A stretch of 64,000 nucleotides of DNA, taken from the NCBI RefSeq assembly GCF_001509835.1, contig NZ_JXTJ01000020.1, forward strand, positions 54,409 to 118,408, written 5' to 3'. A program made the translations under genes and the position numbers. The DNA is from Allobosea sp. WAO (GTDB taxonomy: Bacteria; Pseudomonadota; Alphaproteobacteria; Rhizobiales; Beijerinckiaceae). Shown in pieces: positions 42,124-53,800 of this stretch. Position 1 is the stretch's first letter, and each line of letters starts with the position of its first letter. The notes under the pieces were generated by a model. That model was not told where the DNA came from. It worked only from the letters and a program-made list of their open reading frames with translations, and ran no database searches.

Positions 42124-43482
42124 CTATCTCTCGCGAAACATGCGCGAAGCGTGGTCGAGGAAGGGCTTTGCGAGATAGGAGAAGGCCGTCCGCTCCTCGG
42201 TGGAGATGAACACCTCCACCGGCATGCCCGGGAGCAGCTTGCGCTCGCCGAGCGCCGCCACATCACCGTCGATCTGCACTTCGCCGATGTAGAAGGTCGC
42301 GCCGCTCGCCGGGTCCTTCGACGTCGCGGGCGAGACATGCACCACCGTGCCGGGATATTCCGGCGTGCTGTTGCGCGCAAAGGCCGAGAAGCGCAGCCGC
42401 GCCGTTTGGCCTTGCCGGACCTGGTCGATATCGGCCGGCGAGATCCTGACTTCGACCGTGAGCCTGGCGTTGCGTGGGACGATCGTCGCAAGGCGCGCGG
42501 CAGGCGTGATCACCCCCCCGATCGTAAAGACCGTGAGCTCGTTGACGACACCTGCGATCGGCGCCCGGATCTGGGTTCTCGACAGCCGATCCTCCGTCGC
42601 CAGGCGCCGCTCGGTCAGTTCCGAGACCTTGGCCTCGATCTGGCGGAGTTCGCGCTGGGCTTCGGTACGTGCCGTGTCGTCGACTGCGATGACCTGCAGA
42701 CGCGCCTCGCTGATGCGCAGTGACGCGCGCGCCAGGGCCGCCTCGATCTCGCCGCGCTCGCCGAGCAGGCGCGCCCATTCACGGTTGATGTTGTAGACCT
42801 TGGTGCCGTCGATGAAACCCTTTTCGAAGAGGCCGAGATATTTCTTGCGCTCGAGCTCGACGAGCCTCAATTCCTCGACCTTCGCGACCTTGCGCGCATT
42901 GAGGCCTTTGATCTCTTCGCCGGACTGAACGATGCTGATCTCGAGCTGCTCTTTGCGGCTTTCCCGGTTGGTCTTGTTCCCGGCGAAGAGCCGGGTCTCG
43001 CCCTCGATGATGTGAGGCGCCTCTTCGGAGAGCTCGGCCAGGCCCGGCGGAAACACGATCTCGGGAAGGTTGTCGCGCTCGGCGATCAGACGGATCTTCC
43101 GACCGAGGTTTTCGCTGAGCTGCGAACGGACGATGCTCAGCTCGGCGCGCGTCTGAACATCGTCGAGCTGAAACAGCATCTGGCCTTCGGCGACGCTGTC
43201 GCCCTGCTGGACCGCGAGCTTCTGAATGATGCCGCCGTCGCGATGCTGCACCTCCTTCAGGTTCTGGTCGACCTTGACGGTGCCCTGCGCGATGATCGCG
43301 CCGCTCAGTTGTGCGGTCGCGGCCCAGCCTCCGCAACCGACGATCAGCATGAGCGCCAGCGTCGAGCCGATGATGACATGGCGCTTGAGCCGGAAGCTGC
43401 TTTGGCGCTCCGGGACCTCGTTCACCTTGGGTGCCGTGTCGAACCGGCGTGCATCGAAGTTCTGCATGTTCACGGCGGCCAC
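42124..43482 (-). CDS. Type I secretion membrane-fusion protein (HlyD/PrsE family)
   Basis: The 452-residue adaptor has a short cytoplasmic N-terminus, one membrane segment (HVIIGSTLALMLIVGCGGWA), a lipoyl-type half (GTVKVDQNLKEVQHRDGGII), a long coiled-coil hairpin (about residues 110-290) and a returning half with IRAPIAGVVNELTVFTIGG. It ends in the family's MPVEVFISTEERTAFSYLAKP. It connects the inner-membrane ABC exporter with an outer-membrane TolC channel. Last gene of the secretion operon, 42 bases after the RTX gene. TolC is not in the window. Confidence 0.93.
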   Translation of the reverse strand: MAAVNMQNFDARRFDTAPKVNEVPERQSSFRLKRHVIIGSTLALMLIVGCGGWAATAQLSGAIIAQGTVKVDQNLKEVQHRDGGIIQKLAVQQGDSVAEGQMLFQLDDVQTRAELSIVRSQLSENLGRKIRLIAERDNLPEIVFPPGLAELSEEAPHIIEGETRLFAGNKTNRESRKEQLEISIVQSGEEIKGLNARKVAKVEELRLVELERKKYLGLFEKGFIDGTKVYNINREWARLLGERGEIEAALARASLRISEARLQVIAVDDTARTEAQRELRQIEAKVSELTERRLATEDRLSRTQIRAPIAGVVNELTVFTIGGVITPAARLATIVPRNARLTVEVRISPADIDQVRQGQTARLRFSAFARNSTPEYPGTVVHVSPATSKDPASGATFYIGEVQIDGDVAALGERKLLPGMPVEVFISTEERTAFSYLAKPFLDHASRMFRER

Positions 43483-43524
43483 TCCATCCGCACCCGAGCT
43501 GCAATACGCGCAGCTCTGCGCTGG

Positions 43525-45945
43525 CTAGAAGTAATAGAACTTGTGGTTTCCGAGGACCTGGATCGAGAAATCCCGCTCGTCATCCTGCTCTAGGTAGACG
43601 TCGACGATCGTATGTTCGTTGCCGTCGATCTTTTCGATGCGGAACCTGAACGGTTGCGAGCTCTCCGCGTCGCCATAGGTCGCGTCGAAGCGGTCATCCT
43701 CGCCTTCCGCTTCGGCCTGATCGTCTTCTCCTTCGTCGAAGTCACTACGGAGCTGGTACTGCTTGACGACGATACGGTCGCCGGCATCGAGGTCCAGGAT
43801 CTCATGAATGAGATCGCGCTGCTGATCGCCCAGCGAGACCTCGAAGACGAAAGCATCGTCCCCCTCGCCACCGGTTAGCGTCGTCGACTTGTCGCCGACC
43901 ACGAACTTGTCGTCGCCCTTGCCGCCGATGATGGCTTCGATGTTGACGGCGATATCCTTGCCGATCTCGGCGCCCTTCGCCGTGCCGGCGATTGCATCGA
44001 CTTCGACGCCTTGCGTGGTACGGGAGAGGTCGAGGGTGTCGGTGTCGTCACCGCCATCATAGCGATCGTCATCCTGGTCGAGTGTCACGACGAACGTGTC
44101 GTCGCCCTCGTCGCCCGTGACCTGATCGGTACCGGGGCCGGCGTCGATCGTGTCGTTCCCCTTGCCGCCGGAGACGATATCGTTGCCCGCGCCGGCGGAA
44201 ATCTCGTCATCGCCGTCCTCGCCAAAAACCCGGTCGTCGCCCGCACCGGATTCGACGACGTCATTGCCACCGCCGAGGCGTACGGTGTCGCGCCCGGCAC
44301 CGAGCCGAACCGTATCCTGACAGTCTCCCCCGATGACGACGTTGTCGCCATCGGCAGCGACGACCCGGTTCTTGCCGCTCCCGGTCTGAATGATGTTGTT
44401 GCCCCGGCCGCCGTCGATGTCGTCATCTCCCGCGCCTCCATCGATGAAATCGTCGCCGTCCTCACCGAGAAGAACGTCGTCTCCCGCGCCGCCGAAGAGT
44501 TGGTCGCCGTCGTCGCCGCCGGAAAGCCGATCGTCACCGGCGCCGCCATCGATCATGTCGGCGCCGGCCCCACCGGAGATCACGTCGTCGCCCTCGTCGC
44601 CCGCCAGGGTGTCGTCACCGTCTTCGCCATGGATCTCGTCATTGCCGGATCCGCCGGAGATCTGGTCGGCGCCTGTGCCGCCAAAGGCGATATCGTCGCC
44701 TTCCTCGGCGTAGATGACGTCGTCGCCGTCATCGCCGAAGATGCGGTCATTGCCCGCTCCGCCATGGATGACGTCGTTGCCGGCGCCGCCGAACACGATG
44801 TCATTGCCCACTCCGGCATAAACGAGGTCATGGCCCGCGCCGGCGACGATATGGTCGCTGCCGAGGCCGCCATGGATGATGTCGCTGCCGCCGCGGGCGT
44901 GGATATTGTCCGCCCCGTCGCCGCCCATGATGATGTCGGCGCACTCCGTCCCGATCAGGATATCGGCCGCAGCGGTGCCGTTGATCTCGGTGAACTCTAC
45001 CACCTCCAAGCCCGCCGTCTGCGCGACGGCGACCTTGCCGTCGCTGACCTCGTATTCCAGCCGTACCGGGCCGTGGGAGCCTGCGGCCGGCTTGAAGAGC
45101 CAGCCGCCTTCGACCGGGGTCAGGGTCCCGCTGGAGACGCGCAGATTGACGATGGACAGGGTATCGCCGTCCGCGTCGAACGCGCCTGAGAGCAGCGCCG
45201 CGACGGAGACGAGCAGCGTCTCGCACATCCCGATGCTCGGCAGGGTGACGACGCCACGCAGGACCGGCGCCTGATTACGCGGGGAGCGATCGTTCGGGCT
45301 GGCGCTGCCGGGCTTTTCGTCTGGGCTGTCGTCACCGGGTTTCTGGTCCGCGACCTGATCATCCTGATCAGGCTGTGGCACGTCGCTAACCGGTTTCAGC
45401 GAAATCGCCCTGCCGGCTTCCTCTCGCGGAAGGCTCGCCGGCCTGGAAGAACTCCCGCCATTGTCGCCGACAGGCCCGATGGCCTGGAAGCTGCGTGCCA
45501 GGCGGTTGTCGTTGCTCGGCAGGTCGAGACCGAACGGAGCCCTTGGCGAATCCGAGCGCGGCAATGGCAGCTGCTCATAATCGATCGGCGGCGAATCGAT
45601 CCCGAGAAAATCCGCGATCCCGCCCACCGGCGCGCTTGGGGCGCCGGAACCCAGCGCCGGCTCCCTTTCGCCCTCGCCGAGCGCTCCCGTCTCCTCTTCC
45701 GCCACAGCGCCCAGCACGTCTGGCGCGTCGCTGCCCTTCGCCTCCGGCTGCTCGGTGGCGGGCTCCGGACTGGATCTGGCGAAGCTGGGGAACAGGCTCG
45801 CGATGTAGGTCGCGATCGCAGCCATTGCGAGCAGGACCGCGCCGACCAAGCGCGCGGGCCGGCTTTCGGCCTCGGGCGTGCGATAGATCTGCTCCGCCGT
45901 CGGGAGGTTGGGTGATTGGGGTTTGAGAGCCTTGACCTCGATCAT
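43525..45945 (-). CDS. RTX calcium-binding repeat protein with an N-terminal membrane segment
   Basis: The 806-residue acidic protein has one hydrophobic segment near residues 34-52 (VGAVLLAMAAIATYIASLFP). A low-complexity linker follows, then a cadherin-like module around residues 230-315. A long block of nonapeptide RTX repeats (GGxGxDxxx type, for example GGAGNDVIHGGAGNDRIFGD) spans about residues 330-640. The C-terminus (ERDFSIQVLGNHKFYYF) has the hydrophobic ending of type I secretion signals. It overlaps the ABC exporter gene (ATGA) and precedes the HlyD gene. A membrane segment is unusual for a type I substrate, so it may be a surface-anchored or secretion-associated protein. Confidence 0.85.
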   Translation of the reverse strand: MIEVKALKPQSPNLPTAEQIYRTPEAESRPARLVGAVLLAMAAIATYIASLFPSFARSSPEPATEQPEAKGSDAPDVLGAVAEEETGALGEGEREPALGSGAPSAPVGGIADFLGIDSPPIDYEQLPLPRSDSPRAPFGLDLPSNDNRLARSFQAIGPVGDNGGSSSRPASLPREEAGRAISLKPVSDVPQPDQDDQVADQKPGDDSPDEKPGSASPNDRSPRNQAPVLRGVVTLPSIGMCETLLVSVAALLSGAFDADGDTLSIVNLRVSSGTLTPVEGGWLFKPAAGSHGPVRLEYEVSDGKVAVAQTAGLEVVEFTEINGTAAADILIGTECADIIMGGDGADNIHARGGSDIIHGGLGSDHIVAGAGHDLVYAGVGNDIVFGGAGNDVIHGGAGNDRIFGDDGDDVIYAEEGDDIAFGGTGADQISGGSGNDEIHGEDGDDTLAGDEGDDVISGGAGADMIDGGAGDDRLSGGDDGDQLFGGAGDDVLLGEDGDDFIDGGAGDDDIDGGRGNNIIQTGSGKNRVVAADGDNVVIGGDCQDTVRLGAGRDTVRLGGGNDVVESGAGDDRVFGEDGDDEISAGAGNDIVSGGKGNDTIDAGPGTDQVTGDEGDDTFVVTLDQDDDRYDGGDDTDTLDLSRTTQGVEVDAIAGTAKGAEIGKDIAVNIEAIIGGKGDDKFVVGDKSTTLTGGEGDDAFVFEVSLGDQQRDLIHEILDLDAGDRIVVKQYQLRSDFDEGEDDQAEAEGEDDRFDATYGDAESSQPFRFRIEKIDGNEHTIVDVYLEQDDERDFSIQVLGNHKFYYF

Positions 45946-47732
45946 GCCGACACCCGTTCGTGCTTGGCATTGAAGTGGCCGGTCATGGGAGCGACCGGGG
46001 CGGCGCTCGGCTGCGCAGGGGGCGCCCCTGCGCCATGTCCCGCCGAGGGCACCAGGATCTCGCTTTTCGGGCCGAAGGCGATGAGCTTGCCGCTCTGGAT
46101 CAGGCAGACATAGTCGACGGCGACGAGGGCGCTTGGCCGATGCGCGACGATGATGGCGATGCCGCCGCGTTTCTTGATCGCCTCGACCGCGGCGTTGAGA
46201 GCCGCTTCGCCCTCGCCGTCGAGATTGGAGTTGGGCTCATCCATGACGACGAGAAACGGTCTGCCATAGAGCGCGCGGGCGAGGCCGATCCGCTGCCGCT
46301 GCCCGGCCGATAGCGCGGTGCCTTGCGAGCCGAGCTGCGTCTGGTAGCCGTTGGGCAGCCGAACGATCATTTCATGGACGCCGGCGGCCGCGGCGGCTGC
46401 GACGATGTCGAAAGCGTCGGCGCGCGGATTCAAGCGCGAAATGTTCTCCTCGACCGTCGCGTCGAGCAGGCTCACCTCCTGCGGCAGATAGCCGATCGAG
46501 GCGCCGAGGCTCTCCTCCGGCCATTGGCTGAGTTCGGCCCCGTCGAGCCGGACCGAGCCGCGCAGCGTCGGCCAGATGCCGGTCAGGGCGCGTATCAGGG
46601 TGGTCTTGCCGCCGCCGCTGGGACCGATCACGCCGAGGGCCGTCCCGGCCGCCATCTCGAAACCGACCTCGCTGAGCAGGACCTGCCCCGTACCCGGCGC
46701 GGCCACCGTGATCTTCTCGACCTTGAGGGATTTGGCCGGCGGCGGCAGCTTCATGGGCTCGATGGCCTGGCTGAGCGCCACCACCGTGTCACGCAGCCGG
46801 GCGAAGGCGAGACGCGCGGCGACGAAGCCCTTCCAGTTGGCGATGGCGAGATCGACCGGAGCCAGCGCCCGCGCGGAGGCGACGGAAGCCGCGATGATGG
46901 CACCGGCGGACAACTCGCCCTTGATGGTGAGATAGGCGCCAAGGCCGAGGATCGCCGATTGCAGGATCATCCGCAGCACGCGCGAGATCGCGCCGAAGGT
47001 GCCGCCGAGGTCGTTCGCCTGCGTCTGCAGCTCCAGATGCTCGCGATTGGCCCCGTCGAAGCGCGCAACGGCCTGGTGGGCGAAGCCCATCGCCTTCAGC
47101 ACCTCGGCATTGCGGGCATTGGAATCGGCGATCGCGTTGCGCACGATGCCGGCCTGGCGCGTGGTCCCATTCAGCCGGCGCGTCAGCACTTCGCTGAGGA
47201 TCGTCAGCAGCGTCAGGATGAAGGCACCGCCGAGCGTCAGGGCGCCGAGCCAGGGATGCAGGAAGTAGACGAAAGCGAGGTAGAGCGGAATCCAGGGCAG
47301 ATCGAACAGAGCGCTCGGGCCCTGGCTCCCCAGGAAGGCACGCACCGTGTCGACATCGCGTCCGCGCTCCAGCGCCTCCGCGCTCGAGAATCCGAAACGG
47401 GGCATGTCGATCGCGACGCGATGGGCGATCGGCGCGATGTCCTCGTCGAGCCTGGCTCCGACGCGCACCAGAACCTGCGAGCGGATCACGTCGAAACCGC
47501 CCTGGAACAGATAAAGACCGATCGCCAAGGTCGAGAGCGCCACCAGGGTCTGCACGCTGCCGCTGGTCAGTGCCCGGTCATAGACCTGGAGCATGTAGAG
47601 CGAGCCGGTCAGCGCCAGGATGTTGATGATGCCGGACATCACGAACAGGAAGATGAAGGCACTGCGAAAGCCCTGCGTGAGCTTCGCTGCATCGCGCCTT
47701 CTGGCGCTCGCCAGTTCTCGTGAAGAAGCCAT
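45942..47732 (-). CDS. Type I secretion ABC exporter (PrtD family)
   Basis: The 596-residue protein fuses a six-segment exporter membrane domain (FIFLFVMSGIINILALTGSL at the start, then YMLQVYDRAL) to an ATPase. The ATPase has Walker A GPSGGGKTT, Q-loop YLPQEVSLLD, signature LSAGQRQRIGLARALYG and Walker B LVVMDEPNSNLD, with the PNSNLD typical of PrtD-type exporters. It drives one-step export of RTX proteins with uncleaved C-terminal signals. First gene of a three-gene operon; the giant peroxidase gene upstream is its probable substrate. Confidence 0.95.
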   Translation of the reverse strand: MASSRELASARRRDAAKLTQGFRSAFIFLFVMSGIINILALTGSLYMLQVYDRALTSGSVQTLVALSTLAIGLYLFQGGFDVIRSQVLVRVGARLDEDIAPIAHRVAIDMPRFGFSSAEALERGRDVDTVRAFLGSQGPSALFDLPWIPLYLAFVYFLHPWLGALTLGGAFILTLLTILSEVLTRRLNGTTRQAGIVRNAIADSNARNAEVLKAMGFAHQAVARFDGANREHLELQTQANDLGGTFGAISRVLRMILQSAILGLGAYLTIKGELSAGAIIAASVASARALAPVDLAIANWKGFVAARLAFARLRDTVVALSQAIEPMKLPPPAKSLKVEKITVAAPGTGQVLLSEVGFEMAAGTALGVIGPSGGGKTTLIRALTGIWPTLRGSVRLDGAELSQWPEESLGASIGYLPQEVSLLDATVEENISRLNPRADAFDIVAAAAAAGVHEMIVRLPNGYQTQLGSQGTALSAGQRQRIGLARALYGRPFLVVMDEPNSNLDGEGEAALNAAVEAIKKRGGIAIIVAHRPSALVAVDYVCLIQSGKLIAFGPKSEILVPSAGHGAGAPPAQPSAAPVAPMTGHFNAKHERVSA

Positions 47733-47777
47733 GATCGCAATCCGTCAGCATTCACACGCGGGGGAATGTCGGAAAGG

Positions 47778-47810
47778 CAGGGAGTGGTCCGGGGCGCGGA
47801 CCACTCCCTG
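47778..47810 (-). terminator. Terminator hairpin after the RTX peroxidase gene
   Basis: A perfect 13-base stem (CAGGGAGTGGTCC with GGACCACTCCCTG) with the 7-base loop GGGGCGC lies 10 bases after the peroxidase stop on the minus strand. Only a short T-run follows, but the stem is very strong. It separates the giant gene from the secretion operon starting at 47732. Confidence 0.8.
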
Positions 47811-47820
47811 AAGTCGGACC

Positions 47821-50800
47821 TCAGAGATTGAAGTTGTCCGAGGTCAGCGTGTGGCTGCCCTTGAGCTCGATGCGGAACTCGGCGTCCGTCGCCGCATCGA
47901 CGTTCCCCTTGACGATCGTGTAATCGCCGTCAGCCCGCGTCTCATAGGTCACCACCAGCTGGGCGGTGGCGGTGAAGTCGGCGCCGGGCACCAGCGTGAA
48001 GGCCTGGTTGCCGGCAACCGCCGTGTTGGCGTCGATGCCGCTGACGTCGAGCCGGTCGCCGGGCTCGAAGCCGAGGATCGTATCGCCATCCGCCCCTTCC
48101 TTGCTCAGGAAGCGGAAGGTGTCGTTGCCGGTCCCACCTTCCATCACGTTCACCGCATTGCTGGCCGTGATGGTGTCGTTGCCGGATCCGGTGGCGACAT
48201 TCTCGATGTTCCAGAGCGAGTCCGTCCCGCTCTGGCTGCTGCTGGCGCTGCCGCGCCCGAGGAGCCCGTTGCCGAGATCGACGGTCAGGTTGGCGGTGAT
48301 CGCCGACAGGTCGAGCGTGTCGTTGCCGACACCGCCGTCGGTGCCGTCTCCGTAGTAGGAGTCGTTGCCGTCACCGGCTTCGCCGACGATCACGTCGTTG
48401 CCGGCGCCGCCGACCACGGTGTCGTTGCCGGTCCCGCCGGAGAGCAGGTCGTCGCCACCGTCGCCGAACAGCTTGTCGTCGCCAGCCTCGCCATAGAGCA
48501 TGTCGGCACCGGCGCCGCCGAAGAGCTGGTCGTTCCCCGCCGCCCCGAAGATCACGTCGCGGCCGGCGCCGCCATCGGCGACATCGTCTCCCGCACCCGC
48601 CGAGATGGCGTCGTCGCCACCCAAGCCGGTCAGCACGTCATCGCCGCCCAGGCCGACCAGCGTGTCCGCTGCACCGGTCCCGGTCAGGACATCGTCGTGC
48701 GGGGTGCCGGTCCGCGGGCTTCCCGCGGTCGGCGCCGGATTGGTCGGAGCGTCGTCATCGTCATCGTCGTCGCAGCCGGAGCCGTTGTGATGGTCGTCGT
48801 CATCCTCGTCTTCGTCGTCATCCTCATGGTTCGAGAATTGCGGCATTCCGCCGTTGGTCTTGAAGGAGAGGGTGTGCGTCGGGCTCGTCATCTTGGTGAC
48901 GCCGTCCTCGGTCGTGACGTCGTAATCGTCCGGGGTCGCGCTTCCCGGCAGCTCGATTACGTCCTGCGGCCGCAGCGTCCCGATGATCGTGTCGTTGCCG
49001 CCATTCGACCTGAAGACGATGCGGTGCGCCGAGGACAGCGAGGTGATGTCTATGGTGTCGTCACCGGCGTTGCCGTCGATGGTGATGGTGTTGAGTGCCA
49101 GGCTCGTCCCGGTGAAGTCGCCGAAGATCTGCACGGTGTCGCCCGCTCCGGCGCCGCCATTGACCGGGTCGGTGGCTTGCGTGCCGATGCGGATCTCCTC
49201 GATGTTGTCGAGTTCCGCGATGATCGAGGTGTTGCCTCCGGTGGTCCGGGTGATGACGATCTCGGTATCCGGCTGCAGTCCGCCGAGCAGGAGCGTATCC
49301 TCCCAGTAGTCCCGGGCGTAGACGCGATAGGTCTCCGCCTCGCTCGCCCGGGTCGTGACCCGGAAGGTATCGGTGCCGAAGTCGCCATTGACGATGTCGA
49401 AGCCGTCAGTGGCGTTCGCGGCGTTGGCATTCCAGGTGATCGTGTCGATCCCGGTGCCACCGAGGATCACGTCGTCGCCGAGGCCGCCGGAGATCGCGTC
49501 ATTGCCGTCGCCGGCGTCGATCCGGTCGTTGCCGGCTCCGGCATTGATGGTGTCGACGCCGGCGGCGGCGAAGATGATGTCGTTGCCGCCGTTGGCGTTG
49601 ACCGTATCGTTAGTGCCGGCGAGGACATAGATTTCCGCGGCGTCGTTGCCAGTGACCGTCGTGCCGGTGACACGGGTCACGTTCACGGTCGCTCCGTCGG
49701 TCAATGTTCCGTCGCTGCCGGTATAGGTGAAGGAACCGCCAGCGTTGCCGGTATCGGAAACCGTCACGGCGTCGGCGCCCAGGACCGGAGCGCTGAGGCT
49801 GTTCGCACCGCCGACTGCGGTGATCGTCACGGGCGAGCCCTCGGGATCGCTGTCGTTGGCGAGCAGGGCCGACCGCTGGATCGCGAAGCTGGTGTTCGCG
49901 GCAACGTTGGTGATGACCGTATCGTTGGCGGCGATCGGAGCGTCGTTCGTCGCCACGACATTGACCGTCGTGGTGGCGACCGCGCTGTTAAGCAGGCCGT
50001 CATTGACGGTGACGTTGATCGTCCGGGCCACCGTGGACGGATTGTCGGACGTATTCGAGAACCGAATCTGCTGGAGCGCCGTCTGGTAGTTCGCGATCGA
50101 CGTGCTGCCGGTCAGGTTCAGGACCAGCTGCCCGGCAGGCGGATTGGGGTCGAGTGAAGAGTTGATCCCGCCTGGCAGGCCACCCACCACCGACAGGGCA
50201 TCGCCTGCGCTGGCATTAGTAATGACGATCCGCGCCGATGCGATGGTCGTGCCGTCATCGGTGATCCTGACGCCCGCGCCGATGGCGACCGGGGTGCCGT
50301 TCTCGGTGAAGGTGGCCGCAAAGTTGTTGCCGGGCGTGCCGGGCGTCGTCGTCGTGCTCGTCGTGGCGATGTTGAAGTTGTTGATGAGTACGTATTCGCC
50401 GGCGCTGATCCCGGTGGTGACGAAGCGAACTGCCGAATTCGCGCCCGCCCCGGTGAGATTCAGGCCAACGCTATAGATATCGGCGCCGTCACCTCCGCCA
50501 GAGTTCTCATTGATCGTCGTCAGGACGGTGAAGTTCCCCGCCGTGAAGGATCCGGTCGGGGAGTACAGCACCTGGACGAATTCCCCGGCATCGATGCTGC
50601 TGGTGCCGTTGTTGCGATCGTAGCTGAACGACAAGGTCGCGCTGGTCAGGCCGCTGAGATTGACGGTACGGGTGATCTCAGCGCCATCGCCAGCGGTGAA
50701 GCGCAGCTCGTTCGATCCCTGCCCGCCCCCGGCATCGAGCTGAATCTGGCCATTGGTGACGGCGCTTCCGCCCGACGGATCGTTGGTCTCCACCCAGGGG

Positions 50801-53800
50801 GTCGCGGCCCAACCCACGGTGCCGTTGCTATTGTTGTGGTTAGGGGCGTCGAAGGTGTCGCGATAGGCCTCCGGGGTCGTCGTCGTCGTCGTGACGTCGC
50901 CATGCAGGTCCAGCGTCGGCGCCAGCAGCGAGATGTCCTGGTCGGTAAAGTCCAGGATCTCGACATTGCGGATCGTGTCCGTGCCGTCAGTCGCGAGGCC
51001 GCCGGTATGGGCCACGGTCACGGTGCCGTTGGGATTGAAGGTGATGTCGTACTCGGCTCGCGCACCGGAGAACACGGCGCGGTCGATATCGGCGATGCCG
51101 TCGCTGTCGGTGGTCTGGCCGAGCGCTTCCTGCGCCGTGCTGTCCCGGATCGTCCGGACGATCGAGAGCTGGCCGGGATTGATCGTGCCGTTGAACATGG
51201 CGTTCGCCAGCGTCGTCATGCTCTTGTGCAGGGCGATCGGCGTGCCGGTGTGATTGACGTCGTTGACGGCGAAGACGCCGATCTGCACGTCGAGCCACTT
51301 GTCGCCATCGATGATGTCGTCGCCGGCAAGGCCCGTGATGACATCGCTGCCGTCGCCGCCGAGGATGATGTCGCCCGCCGAGAAGGACGTCACGCCCTGG
51401 CCGAGCAGTTCCTGGAGGCCGGCGATCAGAGCAATGCCTTCCGCGTCGAGCGCGCTGCCGGCAAAGCCTTCCGTGCCGCCCTGGGCGGCGGGCAGCCGGT
51501 CGGCCGCCGTCGCCTCGGAGCCGGTCAGGACGTCGTTGAAGCGGGTGCCCGACAGGCCTTCCATCGATGCATATTCGTCGAGTGCCGCGTTCTGGGGCAG
51601 GGTCGGGGCTTCGTCGAAGACGATCGGAATCGACAGGTTGGCGTTCACCCCGATGGTGTTGTCCTTGTAGGTCGCCCAGTCGAAGCCCGACATGCCGGCC
51701 ATTTTGCCGCGGCCGGCGCTGCCGACCATGATGTCGTCGCCGCCTTCGCCGATGAACTCGTCGAAGCCGCCGTCGCCGAGGAACACGTCATGGCCGTCGA
51801 TGCTGTCATGCGCGAAGACCTCGTCGAAATTGTCGCCGGGCGCGCCATCGAAAGTGCCGGTCTCGATCCAGTCATTGCCCTCGTTGCCGAGGATGCGTTC
51901 GGCGTTCTTGTTGCCATAGATGAAGTCGTTGCCCGTTCCGGCGAAGACTTCCGAGCCCATGTCGGTGCCGAGGAAGATGAAGTCCTGGCCGTCATTGCCC
52001 ATGACGAGATCGAGGCCCGGGCCGGCATGGACCACGTCGTTGCCGGCACCGGCCTTGATATTGTCGTCGCCGCCGCTGTCCTTGATGATGTCGTCGCCGT
52101 CACCACCATTGATGATGTCGTTGCCGAAGCCGCCTTCGAGCTTGTCGTTGCCGGCGTCGCCGAACAGCGTATCGTCGCCGATACCGCCGATCAGCGTGTC
52201 GTTGCCGTCGGTTCCGCCGAGAACCACATGGTCCGAGCCGGTATAGCGCAGATAATTCGTGTCGGGCCCGACGGTTGACGGGTCGTTGCGGATCACCAGT
52301 TGCGTCAGGATGCCGGTTCCGACCGGATCGGTGCTTTCGAGCGTGCCGTTCCCGTCGAGATCGTTGAACTGCCTAGACTGGTTGACCTCGAGGATCAGGC
52401 CGGGGGTCGAGAACACGTCCGACGGCAGGTGCGTCGCATCGGTGTTGCGCATGATCATGCCGGCGAAGGAGTTGTTCTCCATCTCGCCGAACAGGTGCAG
52501 GCCGTCGAGCCGCTGCAGATAGTAGAAGCGGTCGCCGTTCTGCAGCTTCTCCATCTGCACTTCGAAGACGAAGTTGAAGGTCGAGCCGAGCATGCCGCCG
52601 AACGGCATGATCTCTTCCGCCAGGCCGCCGATCCAGAGATCGACATTGTTGAGGCCGCCGAGCGCGCCGTTCGGCCCATAAGCGCCCTGGCCATTGAGGA
52701 ACTCAATGGCGTCGGTCGGCATGACGAAGCCCGGCAAGGTGGCGAACTTGCCCACGGCCGAGCCCTGGATCAGCGTCAGCGCCGCATCGCGCTTGCCTTC
52801 GATCGTGGTTTCGTTGGTGATCAGCGTATGCGTGCCATAGGCCGCTATGAAGTTGATGATCGAGGCCTCGTGCTTGAGGTGCCCGGCGAAGTCGACCCAG
52901 CTCTCATAGGGCTTCAGCAGGACGTCCTGATTGGTCGCCTCGTAAAACTGCGCACGCGCCTGGTTGAGCGAGGGAACGCCGGTGTCGCGCCCGCGGGCGA
53001 GGTTGATGGTCGCAAGGTCGAGCGGCAGGCCGAGCAGATTGTTGCGCAGCGCGCTGGTCACGAACTCGTCGATCTCGTTGCCGACCTGGCGGGTCATGCC
53101 CCGGATGATCGAGCCGGCGGCGATCTCGTCGTCGATCACGCCATTCAGGCCGTTGAAGGCCGTCGGGTTGAGGAAGCCTTCGATCAGGCTGATCGAGTTC
53201 GATGCGTAGTTGGTGTCGAGCCGGTCGATCTGCTCGGTCAGCATCGAGTGGCCGAAGCGGTAGACCACATGGGCGAACTCGGCGACGATCGAGGGATCGA
53301 TGGTGGTGTCGAACCCGTCGGGCACGAGGAAGACGTTGATGTTCGGCTGAACCTTCCGCGCGAACTCCTCGAAGACGAGGTGCTGATACTGCATCTCGGT
53401 GCCGAATTTCGCCGCCTGGAACAGGCGCTCGCCGTCCCAGATCAAGCCGGTGGCGCTGCCCGGGACGGTCGTCACATCGTTGACCAGCCATTCGTTCAGG
53501 AAGGCGACCGCCTCTGCCTGCGAGGCTCCTTCGGCCAGCATGGTGTTGGCGTCGGCCAGCACGACCTCTTTGGTATGCTCGACCAGCCGGTTGTGCTCGG
53601 AATGGAAGACATGATGCACGGCGGTGAGGCCGATATTCTCGTTGGCGCGGCCGTCGCCGGCGATGAAGTGCGCATCGAGCAGCTCGTTGTCGTATTCGGT
53701 GTCGCCATTGCCGGGATTGCCGAGGCCGATCGTGATGTCGCCATCGGCGATCTTGCCGATCGGGACCGCCTCATGCGCGATATCGGCGAGGAAGGCATGG

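Noticed and set aside
43700..44950. Regular short repeats that might suggest a CRISPR or satellite array
   Set aside because: The period is 27 bases, encoding nonapeptides with drifting codons inside an open frame; there are no unique spacers.
44011..45189. Plus-strand open frame rich in valine/alanine/isoleucine/aspartate, opposite the RTX gene
   Set aside because: It is the reverse complement of repetitive RTX codons and only mirrors that repeat.
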